DNA of 64,000 nt, from assembly GCA_944391285.1 (NCBI GenBank), contig CALXSY010000006.1, positions 1-64,000 on the forward strand, read 5' to 3'. The stretch is from an uncultured Clostridia bacterium (lineage in GTDB: Bacteria > Bacillota > Peptococcia > Peptococcales > Peptococcaceae). Below, in pieces: positions 35,177-44,187 of this stretch (positions within the stretch are counted from its first letter, which is position 1; each line of letters begins with the position of its first letter). Position numbers and translations under genes: made by a program. The notes beneath the pieces were generated by a model that saw only the letters and a program-made list of their open reading frames with translations, was not told where the DNA came from and did no database searches.

Positions 35177-35373
35177 GGTTTTGTGGCAATCTGTAACTTT
35201 AGTGTCACTTTTTACACAACTTTTTTTATTATTATTGCCACTATTTAACTTTTTATTCCTCTATATCACCTTTTTTCACAATTTTTTCTAACTTTGCTGA
35301 GCTTATGATTAATTATAGACCAAAACTATGAGGTTTTTGTGAAAATAATTTCAAGAAAAAGTTGCAATAGCTT
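35177..35373. other. AT-rich intergenic region, no gene seen
   Basis: Between the M23 gene and the SCIFF maturase (308 bp with the promoter part) I see no ORF, RNA or hairpin of note; in particular no cysteine-rich short ORF that could be the SCIFF precursor. Confidence 0.6.
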
Positions 35374-36753
35374 TTAAGCGTTTTCTGCCAGTAGTTTTTT
35401 TATCTGCACATAAATTGCGCACTCCAAACGTTTCTTTTGCAGCTTGCAGCCCAATTCATAGGGCTCTTTTAAACTGCCGCCATAGCGCAAATTGTTGGCA
35501 TGGCAGCCGCCGGAGCAATAAAATCTTGCCCAACACTTCATACAGGTAGGCTTGCTCAAAACATGGCTGGACTGAAAATTACGGCAAGTATCGTAATTAG
35601 TGATACCCTGCCAGACATCGCCCACCTTAAATTTTTCATCGCCAACAAACTGATGGCACGGATACAATTCACCGTCGGGGCTTACTGCCAGATAATCATG
35701 CCCCGAGCCGCAGCCGCTTAAGCGTTTGGGCAAGCAGGGACCGTGGCTTAAATCCACATTAAAATGAAAGAAATTATACCCTTCGCCAGCTTCCATTTTC
35801 CTTACATAATGACGGGTCAATTCGTCATACTGCTCGCACAAAACAGGCAAATCTTCCTCTTTTAAGGCATAGCTCATCTCCGGCGGCGCCACTACCGGCT
35901 CCACCGAAATTTCCTTAAAGCCTAAATCCACCATGTGGGCAACATCTTTGGCAAAATCTCTGTTCCAATGGGTATAGGTTCCTCTTAAATAATATTCCTG
36001 TCCATTGCGGGTTTGGGCGAAATGCTGAAATTTGGGCACAATAAATTCATACGACCCGTTGCCGTTAGGAAACTGGCGCATTTTATTGTTAACCTCCGGA
36101 CGACCGTCCAAGCTTAATACGGCGCTGATGCCTTCATCATTCAAAAATTTCTGCACTTCGTCAGTCAAAAGCACGCCGTTGGTGGTCAAGGTAAATTTGA
36201 ATATTTTATTATGAATCTTGCCCTGCTCTTTGCCGTATTTCACTAATTCCTTGCAAACCTCAAAGTTGAGCAAAGGTTCGCCGCCGAAGAAATCCACCTC
36301 AATATGCTGGCGATGTTTAGAAGCTTCAATCAAGAAATCCAAGGCTTTTTTGCCAACCTCTAGGCTCATTAAAGAGCGATTGCCGCCATAGCTGCCCGTA
36401 TCGGCAAAGCAATAGCCACATCTTAAGTTGCAGTCGTGCGCCATATGCAGGCAAATTGCCTTTACTATCGGCTCAGTATGGGGTACATAATTGCGCACCA
36501 TTTCATCGGAGCTGAAAAGTTGTCCTTTCTCAATCAAGCTTTGCACCTCATAGGCGCACTCCTCGGCTTCGGCAGCGGAATATTTAGCCGCCAATGCTTT
36601 TTTCGCCTCTTGCCAATCTTTTTCCTCTAAAAAGTCTAAAAAATCCCAGGTAATTTTATCGATCAAATGCAAAGAACCGCTGTTAATGTCAATTAAAATA
36701 TCCAAATCATCCTGATGATATTTGTGGATGCGGTTAAAATCCAATTTTTCCAA
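35374..36753 (-). CDS. scfB: SCIFF peptide maturase (radical SAM/SPASM)
   Basis: A 459-aa radical SAM enzyme that forms thioether cross-links in the six-cysteine SCIFF peptide of Clostridia. N-terminal RiPP-recognition-like part (1-90), then the radical SAM cluster CNLRCGYCFADTGSYGG near residue 107, FFGGEPL near 150, and a C-terminal SPASM region with GCGSGHDYLAVSPDGELYPCHQF and FYCSGGCHANNLRYG. These match the CteB group closely. No SCIFF precursor is found next to it. It follows the zinc-ribbon gene by 29 bp. Confidence 0.9.
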   Translation of the reverse strand: MEKLDFNRIHKYHQDDLDILIDINSGSLHLIDKITWDFLDFLEEKDWQEAKKALAAKYSAAEAEECAYEVQSLIEKGQLFSSDEMVRNYVPHTEPIVKAICLHMAHDCNLRCGYCFADTGSYGGNRSLMSLEVGKKALDFLIEASKHRQHIEVDFFGGEPLLNFEVCKELVKYGKEQGKIHNKIFKFTLTTNGVLLTDEVQKFLNDEGISAVLSLDGRPEVNNKMRQFPNGNGSYEFIVPKFQHFAQTRNGQEYYLRGTYTHWNRDFAKDVAHMVDLGFKEISVEPVVAPPEMSYALKEEDLPVLCEQYDELTRHYVRKMEAGEGYNFFHFNVDLSHGPCLPKRLSGCGSGHDYLAVSPDGELYPCHQFVGDEKFKVGDVWQGITNYDTCRNFQSSHVLSKPTCMKCWARFYCSGGCHANNLRYGGSLKEPYELGCKLQKKRLECAIYVQIKKLLAENA

Positions 36754-36782
36754 TATTCTCGCTCCTTTTTAAGTATGTAATA

Positions 36783-37073
36783 TTATTTAACATAGTAATC
36801 ATATTTGCAAAATGGGCATTTGGGATAATCTATATCGTGCATTTTACCGCAATGAGGGCATTTTCTTTGCGCTATTTCTCCCAAATCTTCCTCTTGCTGC
36901 TGATAAAATTCAATCTTGCCGCAATTAGGGCAGACATAGATAGCTACTTCTAATGCACCTGCAAAAAGATTAGGCAAATCGCCCAAAATCCAGCCGGTTC
37001 TGCCCAGCTGGATTTGTTCACTCTTTAAATATTTTAATGGGGTATTGCACCGTAAGCAATTTATTTTGCGCAT
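36783..37073 (-). CDS. Zinc-ribbon protein of unknown function
   Basis: A 96-aa soluble protein with CxxC pairs at both ends: CLRC at 6-9, CPNC near 48, CPHC near 71 and CPFC near 87, enough for two zinc ribbons. The middle (RTGWILGDLPNLFAGALEVAIYVC) is typical of small nucleic-acid-binding zinc-ribbon proteins of Clostridia. It lies between the ABC-F gene (14 bp) and the SCIFF maturase (29 bp), in one operon. Confidence 0.8.
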   Translation of the reverse strand: MRKINCLRCNTPLKYLKSEQIQLGRTGWILGDLPNLFAGALEVAIYVCPNCGKIEFYQQQEEDLGEIAQRKCPHCGKMHDIDYPKCPFCKYDYYVK

Positions 37074-37087
37074 GATTTTCTCCCTAA

Positions 37088-38641
37088 TTAATGCACCTTA
37101 GTGGTCCATTTCTCACAGTTCCACACTTCTGTTACAATATCCTGATAAAACTCCGGTTCGTGGCAAATCAAAAGAATAGTGCCTTTGTATTCTTTCAGCG
37201 CTCGTTTTAGTTCCTCTTTAGCGTCCACGTCCAAATGGTTGGTCGGCTCGTCTAATGCCAAGACATTAGTTTCTTTGTTGATCAGCTTGCATAGTTCAAC
37301 TTTAGCCCGCTCACCGCCGGATAATACTTGGGTTTTGCTCTCGATATGCTTGGTAGTAAGCCCACATTTGGCTAATGCCGCCCGAATTTCAAACTGGGTA
37401 AAGTTGGGGAAGGTGTCCCAAATCTCCTCGATGCAGGTCTTGCCGTTGTCTTTTGGCTCCTGCATAAAATAGCCGATAAAGAGGTTCTCTCCCCGCTCCA
37501 CTATGCCGGACATGGGTTTTAAATCCCCTAATAAGCTGCGCAAAAGGGTAGTTTTACCGATACCATTCGCCCCAACCAAGGCAACCTTTTGCCCTCTTTC
37601 TAAACGCAAATTAAGCGGCTTAGAGAGCGGAGTATCATAGCCGGTAACCAAATCCTTAGTTTCAAAGATTAGTTTGGAAGAAGTTTTCGCCGGCAAGAAG
37701 TTAAACTCCGGTTTGGGCTTTTCATGCGCTAGTTCAATCAGCTCCATTTTGTCCAGCTTTTTCTGGCGGGACATCGCCATATTGCGAGTAGCGACTCGGG
37801 CTTTATTGCGCTGCACAAAATCATTGAGCTGGGCGATTTCCTGCTGCTGAGCTTTATAGGCAGCTTCCAGCTGCTGCTTTTTAACTTCATAAATGCGGCG
37901 GAAATTGTCATAATCGCCGACATAGCGCTCTAACTTTTTATTCTCCATATGGTAAATAAGATTGATGCAACTGTTTAAAAAGGGAATATCGTGGCTGATT
38001 AAGATAAAAGCATTCTCATACTCCTGCAAATAACGTTTAAGCCAAACAATATGGTTTTCATCCAAATAGTTGGTCGGCTCGTCTAAGAGCAAAATATCCG
38101 GCTTCTGCAAGAGCAATTTTGCCAAAAGAATTTTCGTTCTCTGACCGCCGCTTAAATCATCAACATCTCGCTCTAAACCAATATCCGTTAGCCCTAAGCT
38201 GCGAGCGATTTCCTCGATTTTGCTGTCAATGATGTAGAAATCGTTGGTATTTAATATTTCCTGCAGCTCGCCTACTTCCTCCAATAAAGCATTGGTTTCT
38301 TCTTCGTCGGTTTCAGCCATTTTCATATAAAGCTCGCCGATTTTCTCTTCGATATCATAGAGATATTGAAAGGCGCTTTGCAAGACGTCTCTGACCGTCT
38401 GCCCTTTTTCCAAAACCGCGTGCTGATCCATATAACCAACCCGAACGTGCTTAGCCCAAGTGATATTGCCCTCATCAGGCATCAAATGCCCGGTAATTAT
38501 ATTGATAAAGGTCGATTTACCCTCACCATTGGCTCCTACCAAGCCGATGTGCTCACCCTTAAGCAAACGAAAGGACACATCTTCAAATATTGCTCTATCG
38601 CCAAAGCCGTGGCTTAAATGCTCTACTGTTAAAATACTCAT
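37088..38641 (-). CDS. ABC-F family ATPase
   Basis: A 517-aa soluble protein with two ABC ATPase domains and no membrane region. Walker A motifs GANGEGKST (near 36) and GANGIGKTT (near 348), signatures DLSGGQRTK and VLSGGERAK, and an inter-domain linker (about 240-310) rich in charged residues. ABC-F proteins act on the ribosome in translation or antibiotic protection; this one resembles the housekeeping YkpA/YbiT type rather than a resistance type (inference). Confidence 0.9.
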   Translation of the reverse strand: MSILTVEHLSHGFGDRAIFEDVSFRLLKGEHIGLVGANGEGKSTFINIITGHLMPDEGNITWAKHVRVGYMDQHAVLEKGQTVRDVLQSAFQYLYDIEEKIGELYMKMAETDEEETNALLEEVGELQEILNTNDFYIIDSKIEEIARSLGLTDIGLERDVDDLSGGQRTKILLAKLLLQKPDILLLDEPTNYLDENHIVWLKRYLQEYENAFILISHDIPFLNSCINLIYHMENKKLERYVGDYDNFRRIYEVKKQQLEAAYKAQQQEIAQLNDFVQRNKARVATRNMAMSRQKKLDKMELIELAHEKPKPEFNFLPAKTSSKLIFETKDLVTGYDTPLSKPLNLRLERGQKVALVGANGIGKTTLLRSLLGDLKPMSGIVERGENLFIGYFMQEPKDNGKTCIEEIWDTFPNFTQFEIRAALAKCGLTTKHIESKTQVLSGGERAKVELCKLINKETNVLALDEPTNHLDVDAKEELKRALKEYKGTILLICHEPEFYQDIVTEVWNCEKWTTKVH

Positions 38642-38662
38642 TCTTTTCCTCGTTTCTAAAAT

Positions 38663-39796
38663 TTATTTGACAAATTCTCCATTTGTCCCATCCAGTTTAT
38701 TGGCTTCAATAGTGCCATCGTCCACCAAAACATAATTAACTGTGCCTTGATTGGTTTCTATGCTCACTATAATATAGGCTAACCCATCGTTTAAGGGATA
38801 TTTGAGTTGAAGTGCTTCCCTTTTTTTTAGATTGCTGGTCATCAAAAGCAATTTCTCCGCATAAAAAGTGCTATTTTCCCCTTCATAATAATTGGCTCTA
38901 TAAACCTTGACGCTGTCCATATTTTCCTGTGCTGTTAAAAGAAAGCTGTCTTTGTCCTGCATATACATATCGCCGGCGCTTAGCTTAATATCCTCTTTAT
39001 CTCCGTCACTATAATGGATAATTTCAAACTCGCCTTTGGCAGTAGGCTCACTATTATTAGCATTTAACGCTAATTGCTCAATCTCCTCTAAAGGTATAGT
39101 AAACTCAATAATGCCGGCAGCATAAGGAGCGATGGTGTACTGGTTATAAATGATAGTTAACCCCTCATTGCTGAAATACCAAGTGCCGTCACCAAAGGCG
39201 CTGTCCAAATATTCCTCATAATAATCGAAAAAATAATAATCATCATAGCTGTTGGAAGAAGCCTGGGCAATGATATATTCCTTTAATGTTTTAACCAAAG
39301 CTGAGCTATCAGCGCTGATTTCCTCCCAAGCCAAAAGATGACCGTCCTTTAAATCATAGTTGAACGCACAGCGCAGAGAAGAGCCATGGGCTCCGCCGGT
39401 ATAGCTGTATTCCTCTAAAACTATGCTTAAGATATCGCCGTTTACATAAGCGTCCCTGACGTTTAAATCCATAGCAAAGAGTGCATCATCAATCCCTGCA
39501 TCTGCCATAGCGGCGGTGTATTCATTGGCATCGCTAAAAAGCTCACCCAAGCGCTGCATAAACTCCGTTTGCAAGAGTTTAAGATCATCATTAATAGCTT
39601 TTTGTACCGTTTCGTCAGCCAAAATAACCTCCGGCACCTCAGCCTGAACCTCGATAATATCTCTGATACCGTTATTAACATTATCCAACCCCAGGTCAAC
39701 TGCTCTCACGCTTACCTCGCGGACACCCTCTCCGCCGCAGCCGGCTAAGGCAAAAAGCAGACCTATGATTAGAACTAAACTCAGCAATTTCTTCAT
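38663..39796 (-). CDS. DUF3298-type lipoprotein (RsiV C-terminal-like)
   Basis: A 377-aa secreted lipoprotein. The N-terminus MKKLLSLVLIIGLLFALAGC ends in a lipobox (LAGC), then an extracellular DUF4163/DUF3298-like region (EEYSYTGGAHGSSLRCAFNYDLKDG) as in the sensor half of RsiV, but without a sigma-binding domain. The ATG at 39796 has GGGGTG 6 nt upstream. It precedes the ABC-F gene by 21 bp. Function unknown; lysozyme or envelope ligand binding is possible. Confidence 0.83.
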   Translation of the reverse strand: MKKLLSLVLIIGLLFALAGCGGEGVREVSVRAVDLGLDNVNNGIRDIIEVQAEVPEVILADETVQKAINDDLKLLQTEFMQRLGELFSDANEYTAAMADAGIDDALFAMDLNVRDAYVNGDILSIVLEEYSYTGGAHGSSLRCAFNYDLKDGHLLAWEEISADSSALVKTLKEYIIAQASSNSYDDYYFFDYYEEYLDSAFGDGTWYFSNEGLTIIYNQYTIAPYAAGIIEFTIPLEEIEQLALNANNSEPTAKGEFEIIHYSDGDKEDIKLSAGDMYMQDKDSFLLTAQENMDSVKVYRANYYEGENSTFYAEKLLLMTSNLKKREALQLKYPLNDGLAYIIVSIETNQGTVNYVLVDDGTIEANKLDGTNGEFVK

Positions 39797-39827
39797 TTTT
39801 TTCACCCCAAAAATTTTTTCTTTTCCT

Positions 39828-39856
39828 ATTATAGCCTATTTGCCTGCTTATTGCAA
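39828..39856 (-). promoter_or_regulatory. sigma-A promoter of the lipoprotein-ABC-F operon
   Basis: Minus-strand TTGCAA (39856-39851), 17 bp, TATAAT (39833-39828). Confidence 0.7.
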
Positions 39857-39887
39857 TGAGCAATTAATGAACCAAAAAATAATAATA

Positions 39888-39920
39888 CAAAAACCGGACA
39901 AAATCTTAATTTCGTCCGGT
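39888..39920 (-). terminator. Terminator of the ABC exporter operon
   Basis: ACCGGAC (39920-39914) pairs with GTCCGGT (39899-39893) on the minus strand, with T-run after it. Confidence 0.85.
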
Positions 39921-39926
39921 CGGTTT

Positions 39927-41822
39927 TTATTCTTTGACAAAGGAGCCGGTATAAAGCTCGTAATATTTGCCTTTTTGCTCCATCAAGGCGTCATGATTGC
40001 CGCGCTCGATGATGCGTCCGTTTTCTAAAACCATAATTACATCAGCATTTTGAATAGTGGATAAGCGGTGGGCGATAACAAAAACTGTTCTGCCCTTCAT
40101 CAGCGCATCCATGCCCCGCTGAACGATGATTTCCGTGCGAGTATCGATGCTGGAGGTCGCTTCGTCCAAAATCATGACCGGCGGATCGGCTACTGCCGCC
40201 CGGGCAATAGCTAACAATTGCCGCTGACCCTGAGAAAGACTCTCGCCGTTGGCGGTAATTTCCGTCTGGTAGCCTTGGGGCAAAAGACGGATAAATTCCT
40301 CTGCATTAGCTAATTTAGCGGCGGCATAAACCTCTTCATCGGTGGCATCCAAGCGACCATAGCGGATATTTTCCATGACTGTGCCGGTAAAAAGATTGGT
40401 ATCCTGCAATACTATGCCCAACGAGCGGCGCAAATCGGGCTTTTTGATTTGCTTGATATCAATGCCGTCATACAAAATCTCGCCGTCGGCAATATCGTAA
40501 AAACGGTTGATTAAATTGGTAATAGTTGTCTTACCGGCGCCGGTAGCTCCGACAAAGGCAATTTTTTGACCCGGTTCGGCGTAAAGATTGATATCATGCA
40601 AAACGATTTTTTCTTCATTATAGCCAAAATCCACATCAAAGAAGCGCACATCGCCTTTTAACGGTTCATATGACACACCGTATTCATTGGGACATTTCCA
40701 CGCCCAAATACCATTGCGTGAGGTGGTTTCTTTATAATCTCTGCCGTCTTTTTCAACTCTAACCAAGCTTACTGTGCCTTCGTCCTGCTCTTCTTCGGCA
40801 TCCATCAGCTCAAAAATCCGCTCCGCACCGGCCAAAGCCATAACAATGGAGTTGACCTGCTGGGATACCTGGCTTATCGGGCGAAAGAATCCGCGGCTTA
40901 AATCCAAGAATGCCGCTATAGCGCCCAATGTCAAACCGCCGACACCGTTTAAGGCCATAGCACCGCCGGCTATCGCTAAGACTACATAAAGCAGATTGCC
41001 TAAATTGCTCATAGTCGGCATCATGATATTGGCGAAACTATTGGCTAAAGTCATGCTGCGACATAACTCATTGTTGATTTTCTCAAAACCTTCTTTCGCC
41101 TTTTCTTCATGGCAAAAGACTTTGACGACCTTCTGCCCGTTGATCATTTCTTCAATATAACCATTGACCGCGCCCACAGCTTTTTGCTGGCGGGCAAAAT
41201 AAAAGGAAGATTTGCCGCCTAAGAATTTTACTATAACCAACATTACTACTACTGAGGCTAAAACAATCAGACTCAACTGCCAGCTGGTGTAAATCATGGC
41301 AGCGATAACGGCCAAAATGCTTAAAATTGAGGAGAAAATCTGCGGAATACTCTGGCTGAGCATCTGCCGCAGGGTATCGGTGTCATTAGTATAACGGCTC
41401 ATCAAATCGCCGTGCTGATGCGTGTCAAAATATTTGATAGGCAAACGCTGCATTTTGGCAAACATTTCATCGCGCACTTTTTTCAAGATTCCTTGCGAAA
41501 TGGTAATCATCAGGCGTGAGTAAAGCCACATCGCCAAAATACCAAAGACATAAATAATTGCCAAGATCGTCAGGGCATGCACTAAACTAGTGAAATCGGG
41601 ATTATCCATCAAAACCAATGGCTTGATATAATCATCGATTAAAGGCTGCATAAAAAGTGAGCCGGCTACCGAAGTAAGGGCGGTAATGGCAATACAGATT
41701 AAAACCAGGATAAATCTCCAGCGATAATTGCTCAGATAGCTCAAAACTCGCTTAGCTGTTTTTTTCATATTTTTGGGTTTTGCCCCGGTAAAACCATGAG
41801 GTCCGTGTCCTTTAGGCGGCAT
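39927..41822 (-). CDS. ABC exporter half-transporter, second subunit
   Basis: A 631-aa type IV ABC exporter half: six membrane helices (about 30-330), then an ATPase domain with Walker A GATGAGKTT near 435 and signature SLSQGQRQL near 535, Walker B VMILDEATSSID. A 40-residue insert before the ATPase domain (WAWKCPNEYG) is a feature of this subtype. ATG 41822 is chosen because AAAGGAGG lies 8 nt upstream, so it overlaps the first half-transporter gene by 11 nt. Substrate unknown. Confidence 0.92.
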   Translation of the reverse strand: MPPKGHGPHGFTGAKPKNMKKTAKRVLSYLSNYRWRFILVLICIAITALTSVAGSLFMQPLIDDYIKPLVLMDNPDFTSLVHALTILAIIYVFGILAMWLYSRLMITISQGILKKVRDEMFAKMQRLPIKYFDTHQHGDLMSRYTNDTDTLRQMLSQSIPQIFSSILSILAVIAAMIYTSWQLSLIVLASVVVMLVIVKFLGGKSSFYFARQQKAVGAVNGYIEEMINGQKVVKVFCHEEKAKEGFEKINNELCRSMTLANSFANIMMPTMSNLGNLLYVVLAIAGGAMALNGVGGLTLGAIAAFLDLSRGFFRPISQVSQQVNSIVMALAGAERIFELMDAEEEQDEGTVSLVRVEKDGRDYKETTSRNGIWAWKCPNEYGVSYEPLKGDVRFFDVDFGYNEEKIVLHDINLYAEPGQKIAFVGATGAGKTTITNLINRFYDIADGEILYDGIDIKQIKKPDLRRSLGIVLQDTNLFTGTVMENIRYGRLDATDEEVYAAAKLANAEEFIRLLPQGYQTEITANGESLSQGQRQLLAIARAAVADPPVMILDEATSSIDTRTEIIVQRGMDALMKGRTVFVIAHRLSTIQNADVIMVLENGRIIERGNHDALMEQKGKYYELYTGSFVKE

Positions 41823-43548
41823 CGAAATCGCCTCCTTTGGCTTGGGCTTGGTAAATCTCACGATAAATCTCGTTATTGGTCAATAATTCCTCGTGAGTGC
41901 CTATGGCATCTACAGCCCCGTTTTCCAAAACGATGATGAAATCAGCATCTTTAATCGAGGAAATTCGCTGAGCGATGATTATCTTTGTCATCTGCGATTG
42001 TTCCTCTCTTAAAGCTTTTCTGATGGAAGCATCAGTTGCAGTATCAACAGCGCTGGTAGAATCATCTAAAATTAAAATTTTTGGTTTTTTCAGCAAAGCC
42101 CGGGCTATGCACAATCTTTGCTTTTGCCCGCCGGAAACATTGCTGCCCCCTTGCTCGATATAAGTATCATAGCCTTGGGGGAATTGACGGATAAATCCGT
42201 CAGCACAAGCAATTTGGCAGGCTTTGATTATCTCCTCCTCGCTGGCGTGTTCATCGCCCCAGCGCAAATTTTCCTTGATCGTGCCGGAAAAGAGGGTGTT
42301 CTTTTGCAATACCATTGCTACTTGATTGCGCAGAACCTCTAAATCGTAATTTTTAATATTGACTCCGCCCATAGTAATCTCTCCGCAGGTTGTATCATAG
42401 AGCCGAGGAATCAGCTGCACCAGCGAACTTTTGCCGCTGCCGGTAGCGCCGATAATGCCGACTACTGCTCCTTGAGGAATAGTCAGATTGATATTTTTTA
42501 AACACAACTTATCCAAATCATCGGTATAGCTGAAAGACACATCCTTAAACTCTAAAGTCGCATCCTCCACCTCCGTTAAAGCCTCGCCCGGATTAGTTAA
42601 ATCGCTTTGCTCCCGCAAAACCTCTACTATTCTGCGGGCACCGGTGCGAGAAATGGTCAGCATAACAAAAATCATGGAAACCATCATCAAACTCATCATG
42701 ATTTGTCCGGTGTAAGTGATTAAACTCATCAATTCACCGGTCGTGAGCGTGCCTACTACGATAAAGCGGGCACCGAAATAAGAAATCAAAATCATCGCCG
42801 TATAGACAGCAATCATCATCAAAGGAGCATTCAAAATCATGATGCGCTCTGCTTTGGAAAAATCACGGTAAATATTTTCAGATGTTTGGTTAAACTTTTC
42901 CTCCTCATGCTTCTCCCGCACAAAGGATTTAACCACCCTGATACCGTGCAAATTTTCCTGCACTACGTTATTTAGCTTATCATAAGTTTTAAATACTCGA
43001 TCCATAATCGGAAAAACATTTGTGGAAATAAAGATCAAGCCTATCCCTAAAAGCGGAACAGCCACCAAAAAGGTTACTGCCAGTTTGGGGTTAATAAAGA
43101 CCGCTGCCACTACGGAAAAAATCAACATCAAAGGTGCTCTGACCGCAATGCGGATAAGCATTTGGAAAGCCATCTGCACATTGTTGACATCGGTCGTCAT
43201 GCGGGTTACTAAGCTGGCGGTAGAAAATTTGTCAATATTGTGGAAGGAAAACTCCTGCACCTGATTATAGATATCCCGGCGCAAATTGCGGGAAAATCCG
43301 GCAGCCGCTATAGCGGCAAAACGCCCTGAAGTCACGCCAAAAATTAATGACAAGATAGTCAAGCCGATTAAATAGGCACCATAGCGTTTAATAACTGCCA
43401 TATCACCCATATCTATACCTAAGTCAATTAATCTAGCTAAAACCAAAGGGATCAAAACTTCTAAAGCTACTTCAACCGCCGCTACAATAGGCGTTAAAAT
43501 AGTTACTTTTTTATATTCACCTATATGTTTTGCTAATTCTTTGATCAC
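41812..43548 (-). CDS. ABC exporter half-transporter, first subunit
   Basis: A 578-aa half-transporter with six N-terminal membrane helices and a C-terminal ATPase domain (Walker A GATGSGKSS near 370, signature NVSGGQKQR near 475, and ILILDDSTSAVD: the usual catalytic glutamate of Walker B is aspartate, as in the degenerate half of heterodimeric exporters). It forms a heterodimer with the overlapping downstream gene, so one ATP site is degenerate. MarR-controlled. Confidence 0.92.
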   Translation of the reverse strand: MIKELAKHIGEYKKVTILTPIVAAVEVALEVLIPLVLARLIDLGIDMGDMAVIKRYGAYLIGLTILSLIFGVTSGRFAAIAAAGFSRNLRRDIYNQVQEFSFHNIDKFSTASLVTRMTTDVNNVQMAFQMLIRIAVRAPLMLIFSVVAAVFINPKLAVTFLVAVPLLGIGLIFISTNVFPIMDRVFKTYDKLNNVVQENLHGIRVVKSFVREKHEEEKFNQTSENIYRDFSKAERIMILNAPLMMIAVYTAMILISYFGARFIVVGTLTTGELMSLITYTGQIMMSLMMVSMIFVMLTISRTGARRIVEVLREQSDLTNPGEALTEVEDATLEFKDVSFSYTDDLDKLCLKNINLTIPQGAVVGIIGATGSGKSSLVQLIPRLYDTTCGEITMGGVNIKNYDLEVLRNQVAMVLQKNTLFSGTIKENLRWGDEHASEEEIIKACQIACADGFIRQFPQGYDTYIEQGGSNVSGGQKQRLCIARALLKKPKILILDDSTSAVDTATDASIRKALREEQSQMTKIIIAQRISSIKDADFIIVLENGAVDAIGTHEELLTNNEIYREIYQAQAKGGDFDAA

Positions 43549-43561
43549 TCTATCACCTCCG

Positions 43562-44005
43562 TCAGCCTTTTTTCTTTATATTATTGCGGATTTGCTCTAA
43601 AACTTTCATAAATGTCGCTATATCTTCTTCGCTTATGCCTTCAACCACGCTGCGCTCAAATTCTTCAACTACCGGATCTAAGCTTTCATGCATTTTAATC
43701 GCTTTGTCGGTCAAAATAAGCTTTTTTAATCTGGCGTCATGCTCAACGCTCTCTTTGGTGATATAGCCTTTTTTCTCCAAAGCCTGCAGCATAATAGTCG
43801 CGGTCGAGCGGCGCACGGAAAAGCGCTCCTCGATATCTCTCTGAAAAATATCCTCTCCCTTTTCGATACTCTTGTAGTAAATAAAATCGATCACTACTCC
43901 CTGAATACCGGTTAAATCTCCTCCTATCACCTTATCGACCTCAGCTTCTATATAGCGGCGCAAGCAATGGTGAGTTTTTTTAATTTCAATGCTTGGTTTC
44001 TTCAT
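43562..44005 (-). CDS. MarR-family transcriptional regulator
   Basis: A 147-aa winged-helix regulator with the MarR core RDIEERFSVRRSTATIMLQALEKKGYITKES (about 60-92). It is the first gene of the operon with the two exporter halves, and a palindrome overlaps its own transcription start, so it probably represses the operon and is relieved by an exported compound. Confidence 0.92.
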   Translation of the reverse strand: MKKPSIEIKKTHHCLRRYIEAEVDKVIGGDLTGIQGVVIDFIYYKSIEKGEDIFQRDIEERFSVRRSTATIMLQALEKKGYITKESVEHDARLKKLILTDKAIKMHESLDPVVEEFERSVVEGISEEDIATFMKVLEQIRNNIKKKG

Positions 44006-44027
44006 CCTCTCTCCCCTGCCTTAATTG

Positions 44028-44039
44028 TTAGTTTTCTAA
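44028..44039. promoter_or_regulatory. Likely MarR operator
   Basis: TTAG-TTTT-CTAA at 44028-44039, a perfect 4-bp inverted repeat placed just downstream of the -10 box, over the expected start point. Confidence 0.5.
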
Positions 44040-44040
44040 T

Positions 44041-44068
44041 ATTATATCACTTTTCTTTGCTTTGTCAA
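44041..44068 (-). promoter_or_regulatory. sigma-A promoter of the marR-ABC operon
   Basis: TTGACA (44068-44063) and TATAAT (44046-44041) on the minus strand with a 16-bp spacer. Confidence 0.8.
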
Positions 44069-44148
44069 TACTTCGCCTACAAAATTCACTTATTTTTATA
44101 ATCAAGACAGCTATCTATTTAGTATGAGTTATTTTTCCTCAATTATGT

Positions 44149-44187
44149 AAAAAGGCTCTGATTTAAAAAAATCAGAGCCTTTTTTTA
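44149..44187. terminator. Terminator of the hrcA-dnaJ operon
   Basis: AAAGGCTCTGATTT (44151-44164) and AAATCAGAGCC (44169-44179) with flanking A- and T-runs; it overlaps the dnaJ stop codon region and can act in both directions. Confidence 0.85.

Noticed and set aside
41812-43548. Walker B aspartate in the exporter subunit as a damaging mutation
   Set aside because: A degenerate ATP site in one half is common in heterodimeric exporters.
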